DNA of 5,575 nucleotides, from the NCBI GenBank assembly GCA_947168625.1, contig CAMVMQ010000059.1, positions 1 through 5,575 on the forward strand. The letters run 5' to 3'. The stretch is from an uncultured Caryophanales bacterium. GTDB lineage: Bacteria > Bacillota_I > Bacilli_A > RF39 > UBA660. The notes beneath the pieces are model-generated. The model worked only from the letters and a program-made list of their open reading frames with translations. It did not search any database and was not told where the DNA came from. Of the stretch, positions 1-5,497 are shown piece after piece (the first letter of the stretch is position 1; every line of letters starts with the position of its first letter). The position numbers and the translations under genes are program-made.

Positions 1-20
1 AAAATTAAGAGAATATCCAG

Positions 21-49
21 TTGAAGAAAATAAAAATTAATGCTATAAT
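21..49 (+). promoter_or_regulatory. Sigma-A promoter of the ArsP_2-type permease gene
   Basis: A -35 box TTGAAG (21-26) and a perfect -10 TATAAT (44-49) are separated by exactly 17 bp. TG at 41-42 gives an extended -10 (TGC-TATAAT). Transcription should start near 56, leaving only about 15 nt of leader before the ATG at 71. There is therefore no room for a manganese (yybP-ykoY) riboswitch in the mRNA; control, if any, would have to act on the promoter itself. The Shine-Dalgarno GGAGGA lies at 59-64. Confidence 0.8.
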
Positions 50-70
50 CTATCTGACGGAGGAAAATAT

Positions 71-919
71 ATGAAAGAGGTAATAATAGATACATTATTA
101 GATACGATAAAATTAGTGCCATTTTTGTTTATAGCCTTTTTACTAATCGAATTAATGGAACATAAATTATCTAAAAAAAGCAAAAAAATAATAACTAAAT
201 CAAAAAAATACGGACCATTATTAGGTTCAATCCTTGGTGCCATCCCCCAATGTGGCTTCTCCGTAATGGCTACTAATCTTTACGTAACAAGAATAATAAC
301 TTTAGGTACACTAATATCAATTTATTTATCTACAAGTGATGAAATGCTACCAATATTAATATCGAAAAAAGTTCCTATTTCTTTAATTTCAAAAATAATA
401 TTAATAAAAGTATTGTTAGGTATCATCTATGGAATAATAATAGATATTATATATACAAAAGCATTTAATAATAAAGCAAAAGAAAACTATGAAATATGTG
501 ATAAAGAACACTGTCATTGCGAAGAAAATCTTTTGTTATCATCCCTTAAACATACCTTGAAAATATCATTATTCATTCTAATTACAACTTTTATTTTAAA
601 TACATTACTCTATTATATTGGAGAAGACTTTCTATCTAAAATATTATTAAAAAATACCATTCTAGGACCATTTATAACTTGTCTAATAGGATTAATACCA
701 AATTGTGGAGCAAGTGTTATCATAACTGAATTATATCTAAATAATGCTATATCACTTCCATCACTAATATCAGGCTTACTTACAAGTAGCGGTTCAGCCC
801 TATTAGTATTATTTAGGGCAAACAAAAATATTAAAGAAAATATCTTTATATTATCCCTTTTATATTTAATCGGAATATTTACCGGAATAATACTAGAACT
901 AATTAACCTAATAAAATAA
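71..919 (+). CDS. ArsP_2-family 10-TM permease, putative manganese/heavy-metal exporter
   Basis: A 282-residue polytopic membrane protein, likely a metal-ion effluxer in the cytoplasmic membrane. It is built as two similar halves: PQCGFS at residues 59-64 is echoed by PNCGAS at 210-215, and each is followed by a polar Ser/Thr stretch (STSDE at 87-91, TSSGSA at 238-243). This duplicated P-x-C-G-x-S layout is what I know from the 'putative 10TM heavy-metal exporter' family (ArsP_2), whose members are often named arsenic efflux or putative manganese transporter. A soluble linker joins the halves and carries a small Cys/His cluster (C143, C148, H149, C150, with H147), a plausible metal-binding loop. 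Length matches the family as I know it. The start is fixed by GGAGGA seven bases upstream and by a helix beginning straight after MKEV. It is transcribed alone and ends in a hairpin shared with convergent carD. The substrate is inferred from the family: manganese is the best guess, and arsenic compounds or other metals are possible. Confidence 0.85.
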   Translation: MKEVIIDTLLDTIKLVPFLFIAFLLIELMEHKLSKKSKKIITKSKKYGPLLGSILGAIPQCGFSVMATNLYVTRIITLGTLISIYLSTSDEMLPILISKKVPISLISKIILIKVLLGIIYGIIIDIIYTKAFNNKAKENYEICDKEHCHCEENLLLSSLKHTLKISLFILITTFILNTLLYYIGEDFLSKILLKNTILGPFITCLIGLIPNCGASVIITELYLNNAISLPSLISGLLTSSGSALLVLFRANKNIKENIFILSLLYLIGIFTGIILELINLIK

Positions 920-951
920 AATGTAACCAAATAAGTTACATTTTATTTTAT
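911..951. terminator. Bidirectional hairpin terminator between convergent genes
   Basis: A perfect inverted repeat: left arm 911-927, 7-nt loop CAAATAA (928-934), right arm 935-951, giving 17 paired bases. The core is AAAATGTAAC/GTTACATTTT and the outer part is A/T only, so the RNA stem ends in a U-rich 3' side whichever strand is read. It contains the TAA of the permease (917-919) and the TAA of carD (948-950). This is the usual look of a shared Rho-independent terminator, though it is low in GC. Confidence 0.75.
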
Positions 952-1436
952 ACTTTACTAAGTTCATCAACTTTATTTATAACATATTCTTTAGCCTCTT
1001 CAGGACTTATCCCAAGAGAAACAGCAAATTCATTATATAAATACTTTTCAGCCAAATTAAAATACATATCATCTTTTTCACTAATTTTTCTTTTACTATT
1101 AATTCTATCATTATTTCTAACATAAGTGGTTTTAATAATCTTAATAAGGCCTTCATAACTACTATCATGTAATAATTTCTTATATTCAGTTTCAAGCATC
1201 TTATCATTCACATCAATATACTCTATTGAAGGTATTCTATCAATTATATCTTCAACTTCCTTCTTAGATAATACACTTCTAAGAAGATTACTTGTTTTTG
1301 GTACATCAATTTTTAAAGTATCATCAAATACTGGTTCTAAAGAATAATAATCAAGTCCCTTATGATATTTTTCCTTAATACCTACTATCATGCAAACATC
1401 TCTTTTATATACAACAAAGTCCCCAATATTAAACAT
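948..1436 (-). CDS. CarD/CdnL-family transcriptional regulator
   Basis: A 162-residue protein of the CarD_CdnL_TRCF family. Residues 1-60 form the Tudor-like RNA polymerase-interacting domain: FNIGDFVVYKRD, then an aromatic-rich strand (YYSLEPVFDD), then IDVP at 43-46. The same fold occurs in the repair-coupling factor Mfd. Residues 60-162 are all helical and hold the features I associate with the DNA-binding half: RSVLSKKEVEDII, EYKKLL, IKIIKTTYVR and the end motif LAEKYLYNEFAVSLGISPEEA. Proteins of this family bind the RNAP beta subunit and tune open-complex stability at promoters. There is no tryptophan anywhere in the protein, and Y73 is the aromatic where many relatives seem to carry Trp. 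The start follows GGGG at 1444-1447 with a 7-nt gap and a good promoter. It lies 75 bp downstream of uvsE on the same strand but has its own promoter. Family assignment is strong; the regulated genes are unknown. Confidence 0.9.
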   Translation of the reverse strand: MFNIGDFVVYKRDVCMIVGIKEKYHKGLDYYSLEPVFDDTLKIDVPKTSNLLRSVLSKKEVEDIIDRIPSIEYIDVNDKMLETEYKKLLHDSSYEGLIKIIKTTYVRNNDRINSKRKISEKDDMYFNLAEKYLYNEFAVSLGISPEEAKEYVINKVDELSKV

Positions 1437-1459
1437 AATTATTCCCCATTTCTAATATA

Positions 1460-1489
1460 ATTATACCACTTTTATAAAGCTTTTTGTAA
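1460..1489 (-). promoter_or_regulatory. Extended -10 promoter of carD
   Basis: On the - strand, a perfect -10 TATAAT (1465 to 1460) is preceded by TGG, forming an extended -10. Upstream at 18 bp lies only a weak -35 (TTACAA, 1489 to 1484), as expected when the TG element compensates. The start site would fall near 1453, giving a leader of about 16 nt with GGGG as ribosome binding site. This lets carD be expressed without uvsE. Confidence 0.65.
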
Positions 1490-1511
1490 TACCCTAAATA
1501 ACCAAAATTAC

Positions 1512-2432
1512 CTATATTTCAAAAGAAGTATCATCAATAAATTTATAATTAGTTTTATATTTAAGTTCTCTAATTAACCTAAATAAAGCGTCATCTTTAC
1601 CCTTAGCCTCAATCATAATATCAATATCTCTATCATATTTTTTTAACATTTCTATAAAAGAAACAAAATTATCACTATTAATATATTCAGAGTGACTCCT
1701 ATATTCTTTTTTATTCTTTGGAGAGCTAAAGTGCATTTTAGGAATCATTCCATTCCAACTTTCTATTACATCCATCATATCAAAATCACTCTTATTACAA
1801 TTATGATGATGATAATCTAATACTATCGGAACATTAATCTCCTTACTTATACTAATACAGTCGCTAACACTAAATATCTTATCATCATTCTCAATAACAA
1901 TTGAAGATTTTAAATAATCAGGTAGTTTATTAAAATTATTAATAAATCTCCTTATTGAATTATCTTTTCCAAACGTATTACCACCAATATGTAAAACAAG
2001 TGTCTTTATTTCAGCATTTAAAGCCTCTAATAGTTTATAATGATAATCAAGAATTTTAATCGTATTATCAACAACTTCTTTTTTTGTACTATTAAGAACA
2101 GCAAATTGATCAGGATGAAAATCCACTCTCATATTACTATTCTTAATCATATTTCCTATCCTAATATAATAATCGTAATAATCACCAATGTAATCGAACA
2201 TAACATCATCTTTAGTAGCAAGAGGAATAATTCTAGAAGACATTCTATAAAAATGAATATTATTCGCAATATTATAAATAATTATTTCTTCTAGCGCTTC
2301 TAAATTAGATATAATTACCTTATTAAGTTTATTAATATCCTTATTTTTTAAATACTCCGTATAAGTATAACTACTCGAACTAGTACTATCTAAAGCATTG
2401 CTAATACACGCATAACCCAAGTTAATTCGCAT
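1512..2432 (-). CDS. uvsE: UV DNA damage endonuclease (UvsE/UVDE)
   Basis: A 306-residue TIM-barrel metalloendonuclease. The family nicks DNA immediately 5' of UV photoproducts and some other lesions, opening an excision route independent of UvrABC. The protein begins MRINLGYACIS, the standard family start, and FYRMSSRIIPLA follows at 61-72. The metal site is intact by motif: H60, H106 (HPDQF), H148 (LHIGGN), E181 (IEND), D206 and the following histidines (LDYHHH), H234, H247 (HSEY) and E275 (EAKGKD). K232 sits two residues before H234, the position of the carboxylated lysine described in the Thermus enzyme. The damage-probing pair (Gln-Tyr in Thermus, as I recall) reads Q109-F110. Length is normal. 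The start is supported by GGTGA 4 nt upstream, slightly close. It is divergent from the symporter gene and followed by carD. I saw no LexA-type operator in the short upstream gap, so damage control cannot be inferred. Confidence 0.92.
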   Translation of the reverse strand: MRINLGYACISNALDSTSSSSYTYTEYLKNKDINKLNKVIISNLEALEEIIIYNIANNIHFYRMSSRIIPLATKDDVMFDYIGDYYDYYIRIGNMIKNSNMRVDFHPDQFAVLNSTKKEVVDNTIKILDYHYKLLEALNAEIKTLVLHIGGNTFGKDNSIRRFINNFNKLPDYLKSSIVIENDDKIFSVSDCISISKEINVPIVLDYHHHNCNKSDFDMMDVIESWNGMIPKMHFSSPKNKKEYRSHSEYINSDNFVSFIEMLKKYDRDIDIMIEAKGKDDALFRLIRELKYKTNYKFIDDTSFEI

Positions 2433-2511
2433 AAGATCACCATAATTATTATTAACTAAATTAGAAAAAATATAAAATACATATCATATTATTTATTATA
2501 CTGGAGGTAAT
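2433..2511. promoter_or_regulatory. Divergent intergenic region, uvsE / symporter
   Basis: These 79 bp are almost pure A/T and must hold the start signals of both divergent genes. A strong Shine-Dalgarno GGAGG (2503-2507) serves the symporter, and GGTGA (2441 to 2437, - strand) serves uvsE. I see only weak promoter candidates: TTAGAA (2461-2466) with CATATT (2485-2490) for the + strand. On the - strand a TATAAT (2502 to 2497) lies far upstream of uvsE without a clear -35. The region is clearly regulatory by position, but exact hexamers cannot be assigned. Confidence 0.4.
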
Positions 2512-3816
2512 ATGGAAAATTATATTATCAGAGTACTAAGTATAATAAATAACAAAATATGGATATTAACATCAATAATAATAGTATATACTGGAATATA
2601 TTTCACTCTAAAACTAAAAGGAATACAATTTAATATCATAAAAATGATAAAAGAACTATTAAAAAAAGAAGAAACAACCACTGGACTAAATTCTTTTAAG
2701 ACACTAATGCTAACTCTTGCAGGTCGTATAGGCGTAGGTTCCATATCTGGAATAGCTCTAGCCATCTATTTAAATGGACCAGGAACAATTTTTTGGATAT
2801 GGCTTATTTCATTAATTTCCGCTCCTCTTGCCTATGCAGAAACGTATTTAGGAATCAAATATAAAGAAAAAAGTATAAATAACACAAACATTGGCGGACC
2901 ATCATATTACATAAAAAAAGGGTTAAATAACCATAAATTAGGTAATATTTATTCAATAATAATAATTATATCCTACATAATAGGTTTTATAAGTATTCAG
3001 TCAAACACAATTGTTAAAGGAATAACAAATATAAGTAATATAAACCCACTATTAATAGGAGCAATACTAAGTATAATAACATTTATAACCATCTTTGGAG
3101 GAATAAAAGAAATATCAAATACAACAAGTAAAATAGTACCAATAATGTCATTTATATACATCGGAGTAGCAACATATATAATCATTGAAAATATAAATAT
3201 ATTACCAAATATTTTAAGAACAATTTTAGTGAATGCCTCCAATTTAAAATCAATTACCGGAAGTTTTTTACCCACTATGATAATGGGAATGCAAAGAGGA
3301 ATTTTCTCAAATGAAGCCGGAATTGGAACTGGAAGTATTGCTGCATCATCAGGAGATACAAATAATAAAGTATCTGGAGGATACATTCAAATGTTAGGTA
3401 TATATATAACATCATTCCTAATATGTACATCTACCGCCATTATCATATTAACGTCAAATTATAGGATACTAGATATCAATGACCCAAACGGTATAGAAAT
3501 AGCAACCAATGCATTTAAATATCATTTAGGAGACAGTGGAAACATTATCTTAATAATACTAATTTTACTATTTGCCTTTTCTACAATACTATCAGGATAC
3601 TACTATGGAGAAACAAGTTTAAATTATTTTTTCAAAAAACAAAACAAATTATTAATAATCATCTTAAAACTATTTACTTGTATAATAGTTCTAATTGGAG
3701 CAATCTTTTCATCAACAGTCATGTGGAAATTTACTGACATCTTTATTGCAGTATTAGCTCTTATCAACATATATGCCATAATAGGACTAAGAAATGAAAT
3801 AAAAAGAAGTCCATAG
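2512..3816 (+). CDS. AGCS-family sodium:alanine/glycine-type symporter
   Basis: A 434-residue, roughly 11-TM secondary transporter of the alanine/glycine:cation symporter family (APC superfamily, LeuT-like fold). Such proteins import small neutral amino acids with Na+ (or H+) across the cytoplasmic membrane. Family landmarks, in order: the unwound TM1 glycine motif GRIGVGSISG (71-80), GPGTIFWIWLIS (89-100, the signature region), AETYLGIKYKEK, GGPSYYIKKGL (128-138), IFGGIKEIS, and QRGIFSNEAGIGTGSIAAS (261-279). The two substrate/ion loops carry Gly-Ser or Gly-Thr-Gly-Ser where better-studied members show Gly-Asn and Gly-Ser-Ala-Pro, so this is a side branch. The protein is a little shorter than typical at the C-terminus but looks complete. 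GGAGG lies 4 nt before the ATG. It ends in TAG followed at once by TGA, inside a two-way hairpin shared with the convergent pseudogene. Family is certain; the exact amino acid is not. Confidence 0.92.
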   Translation: MENYIIRVLSIINNKIWILTSIIIVYTGIYFTLKLKGIQFNIIKMIKELLKKEETTTGLNSFKTLMLTLAGRIGVGSISGIALAIYLNGPGTIFWIWLISLISAPLAYAETYLGIKYKEKSINNTNIGGPSYYIKKGLNNHKLGNIYSIIIIISYIIGFISIQSNTIVKGITNISNINPLLIGAILSIITFITIFGGIKEISNTTSKIVPIMSFIYIGVATYIIIENINILPNILRTILVNASNLKSITGSFLPTMIMGMQRGIFSNEAGIGTGSIAASSGDTNNKVSGGYIQMLGIYITSFLICTSTAIIILTSNYRILDINDPNGIEIATNAFKYHLGDSGNIILIILILLFAFSTILSGYYYGETSLNYFFKKQNKLLIIILKLFTCIIVLIGAIFSSTVMWKFTDIFIAVLALINIYAIIGLRNEIKRSP

Positions 3817-3825
3817 TGACCTCTT
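3804..3825. terminator. Terminator-like hairpin between symporter and pseudogene
   Basis: Arms 3804-3811 (AAGAAGTC) and 3818-3825 (GACCTCTT) pair over 8 bp with one G-T/wobble position, around a 6-nt loop (3812-3817). On the - strand the stem is followed directly by a T-rich run (3803 downward, TTTTTATTTC), a good Rho-independent terminator for the pseudogene side. On the + strand the tail is only ATTTAAAC, so termination of the symporter mRNA would be weaker. It overlaps the symporter TAG and the last codon of the pseudogene reading frame. Confidence 0.6.
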
Positions 3826-4166
3826 ATTTAAACAGATTTTTAAGAATACTATTAATTCCCTTATTAAGTGCCTTATCAATAGTTTTATTAACAACTTTCT
3901 TACCTATTTTATATCCAACCAAACTCTTAAGTTCCATCTCCTTTTCCTTCTTTAATCGTTCTTCTTCTTTTATTAGTTTTTCATCTTCTTTAAGTCTCTT
4001 TACAGTTTCATTTTCAGCTTTTTTTCTCTTTTTCCTCTTCTAATTCTAATGATATATTTTCATAAGCTGATTATCTATCAACTAGATTATCATATTTACC
4101 TTTAAACGAACTATTAGACATAACCATAAGTCTAACAGAATCATCAATAGTACCCATTTTACTATA
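3824..4166 (-). pseudogene. Decayed C-terminal remnant of a HerA-like (DUF853) helicase
   Basis: Read on the - strand, this gives about 114 codons of coherent protein once two lesions are allowed for. It starts YSKMGTIDDSVRLMVM, then runs FKGKYDNLVDR-stop-SAYE (4106 to 4059), a Lys/Glu-rich helix, and an end resembling SLVGYKIGKKVVNK...SILKNLF before a TAA at 3826-3824. GKYD-x-x-VDRESAYE and a basic helix ending in a short Leu/Phe tail are what I recall from the C-terminus of bacterial HerA-like ATPases (YjgR/DUF853). Lesion one: the Glu expected before SAYE is a TAA (4073 to 4071), one base from GAA. Lesion two: a run of seven A (4025 to 4019) is out of frame by one, and reading continues only in the shifted frame from 4018. 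The Walker-containing core, normally several hundred residues, is missing; a TGA and unrelated sequence precede 4166. Its codons are richer in AAG, GTT, CTT and TTG than those of the + strand genes. Family call rests on memory of motifs; the broken state is directly visible. Confidence 0.7.
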
Positions 4167-4168
4167 TC

Positions 4169-4199
4169 ATGCTTTTATAAAATAACATATCAAAAGCAT
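4169..4199. repeat. Inverted repeat next to the CDF promoter, candidate operator
   Basis: Arms ATGCTTTT (4169-4176) and AAAAGCAT (4192-4199) are perfect 8-bp inverted copies with a 15-bp A/T spacer. The right arm ends on the first T of the -35 box of the CDF gene. Neither strand has a T-run directly after it, so a terminator is unlikely. A repressor or activator site is possible. It does not resemble the MntR, Fur or PerR boxes I know. It also marks exactly where the helicase remnant loses coherence (4166). Confidence 0.4.
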
Positions 4200-4227
4200 T
4201 GACTAGTTTTAACAATAATGATATATT
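4199..4227 (+). promoter_or_regulatory. Sigma-A promoter of the CDF transporter gene
   Basis: TTGACT (4199-4204) and TATATT (4222-4227) are spaced by 17 bp, each one base off consensus. TG at 4219-4220 gives an extended -10. The start site should be near 4234, making a leader of about 25 nt with Shine-Dalgarno GAGGTGA (4246-4252). As with the first permease, the leader is too short for a metal riboswitch. Confidence 0.8.
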
Positions 4228-4258
4228 TTATAAGGAAAAATTAATGAGGTGAATTATC

Positions 4259-5377
4259 ATGTCAAAAGAGTTAAACAGAAAGAAAACAATAATAAAAGCA
4301 AGTATTATTGGTATAACTACTAATATTCTACTATCAGCATTTAAAGCCGTAGTAGGATTTTTCTCTTCATCAATAGCAATTGTTTTAGATGCAGTAAATA
4401 ACTTAAGTGATGCTTTATCATCAATAATAACCATAATAGGCACCAAGCTAGCAGGACGCGCCCCTGATAAAGAGCACCCCTTTGGTCATGGTCGAATAGA
4501 ATACTTAAGTTCCCTAATAATATCTATAATAATCCTATATGCTGGATTAACATCATTTATAGAATCAACTAAAAAAATAATAAATCCCGAAACACCAAAT
4601 TATTCAAAAATAACCATAATAATATTAATTGTAGCAATAATAACAAAAATATTACTGGGGTTATACTTCAAAAAAACAGGAAATAAAGTAAAATCAGATT
4701 CCCTTATAAATTCAGGGCAAGATGCCCTAATGGACTCTATAATATCAACCTCTACCTTAATTGCAGCTATTATCTACTTATCATTTCATATTAGTCTAGA
4801 AGCATACCTAGGTGTAATTATTTCACTAATAATAATCAAATCAGGAATAACAATGATAAAATCAACTCTAAGTCAAATACTAGGGGAAAGAGTAGAAAGT
4901 ATCTTGGCAACATCAATAAAGAAAACTGTCGCAGAAACTCCAAAAGTAAATGGTGCATACGATCTAACACTAAATAATTATGGACCAGAAACATATATAG
5001 GTTCTATTCATATTGAAATAGAAGATACACTTACAGCAGCAGAAATAGATAAACTAACAAGAGAAATAACAAACAAAGTATATAAAGAACATAATGTAAT
5101 ATTATCCGCTATTGGAATATATTCAATAAATAACAAAGACGAAGAAGTAATAAGAATAAGAAAAGAAATAAATAATATAGTATCAACATATAAAAGTATT
5201 TTACAATTACATGGTTTCTATCTAGATAGAAAAGAAAAAACTATAAGCTTCGATATCATCCTAGATTTTGAAGACAAAAACAGAATAGAAACATATAAAG
5301 AAATATATGACAAAATACAAAAACTTTATCCAGATTATAAAATAATTATAACAATGGATATCGATGTAAGTGAATAG
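4259..5377 (+). CDS. Cation diffusion facilitator, manganese-type exporter
   Basis: A 372-residue CDF-family metal/proton antiporter that exports divalent cations from the cytoplasm. Six TM helices occupy about residues 12-200. The transport site in TM2 reads N47-x-x-x-D51 (VNNLSD) and in TM5 D155-x-x-x-D159 (DALMD). An N/D + D/D quartet is the arrangement known from manganese exporters such as MntE; zinc members have His in this site. HPFGHGRIEYL (73-83) after TM2 is the classic CDF loop. A cytosolic ferredoxin-like dimerisation domain follows (about 210-292, with LGERVES and GSIHIEIEDTLTAAEID). A further 70 residues (305-372) look like a second lobe of similar strand-helix-strand make-up (TISFDIILDF...YKIIITMDIDV), making the protein longer than the ~300 residues of minimal CDFs; comparable length occurs in clostridial relatives. 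The start has GAGGTGA six nt upstream and its own promoter. The stop is TAG at 5375-5377. Manganese specificity is inferred from the motif. Confidence 0.9.
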   Translation: MSKELNRKKTIIKASIIGITTNILLSAFKAVVGFFSSSIAIVLDAVNNLSDALSSIITIIGTKLAGRAPDKEHPFGHGRIEYLSSLIISIIILYAGLTSFIESTKKIINPETPNYSKITIIILIVAIITKILLGLYFKKTGNKVKSDSLINSGQDALMDSIISTSTLIAAIIYLSFHISLEAYLGVIISLIIIKSGITMIKSTLSQILGERVESILATSIKKTVAETPKVNGAYDLTLNNYGPETYIGSIHIEIEDTLTAAEIDKLTREITNKVYKEHNVILSAIGIYSINNKDEEVIRIRKEINNIVSTYKSILQLHGFYLDRKEKTISFDIILDFEDKNRIETYKEIYDKIQKLYPDYKIIITMDIDVSE

Positions 5378-5421
5378 TAATAGAAACGATACTTTTTTCA
5401 AAAAATTACCGCAAAATATGA

Positions 5422-5470
5422 AATTTTTAATAAAAATTACTTTCGTTTGTGTTGACAAACACAAGAAAGT
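5422..5470. repeat. Inverted repeats between the CDF gene and the tRNA
   Basis: Two structures lie in the 120-bp gap. The first is A/T only: AATTTTT (5422-5428) and AAAAATT (5432-5438) around AAT. The second is stronger: ACTTTC (5439-5444), a GT bulge, TTGTGTT (5447-5453), loop GACA (5454-5457), then AACACAA (5458-5464) and GAAAGT (5465-5470), 13 paired bases in all. The second covers the whole -35 box of the tRNA promoter. On the + strand no T-run follows it, so as a terminator for the CDF mRNA it would be poor. Read on the - strand it is followed by AATTTTTATT, so it could instead stop a transcript arriving from the right of the window. An operator is the third option. Confidence 0.5.
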
Positions 5471-5480
5471 ATAGTATCAT
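5452..5480 (+). promoter_or_regulatory. Sigma-A promoter of tRNA-Gly
   Basis: A perfect -35 TTGACA (5452-5457) and a -10 TATCAT (5475-5480, one mismatch) are spaced by 17 bp. Transcription should begin near 5487, about 11 nt before the mature 5' end at 5498, a short leader suited to RNase P processing. The -35 lies inside a strong inverted repeat. Confidence 0.8.
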
Positions 5481-5497
5481 TAATTATGCCTACTGAT

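Noticed and set aside
1..70. A possible manganese riboswitch ahead of the first permease.
   Set aside because: The near-consensus promoter at 21-49 leaves a leader of about 15 nt, too short for any riboswitch.
1437..1511. A terminator between uvsE and carD.
   Set aside because: Only a short AAAGCTTT palindrome is present, with no stem-loop plus T-run; partial read-through from uvsE into carD remains possible.
2520..3386. Open frames on the - strand within the symporter gene.
   Set aside because: They are antisense shadows of a strongly supported family member and have no ribosome binding site or recognisable content.
4019..4025. The seven-A slip in the helicase remnant as programmed frameshifting.
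   Set aside because: A separate in-frame nonsense codon lies upstream and the catalytic core is missing, so decay explains it better.
3816..4043. A + strand reading frame of 75 codons, rich in Ser, Phe and Leu, starting inside the symporter's end.
   Set aside because: It is the mirror of a Lys/Glu-rich coding tail on the - strand (AAA/GAA read backwards gives TTT/TTC). It has no Shine-Dalgarno of its own, and the - strand frame has recognisable family motifs.
5378..5497. A T-box or other amino-acid-sensing leader near tRNA-Gly.
   Set aside because: No gene follows within the window, there is no T-box sequence, and the tRNA's own promoter occupies the space.
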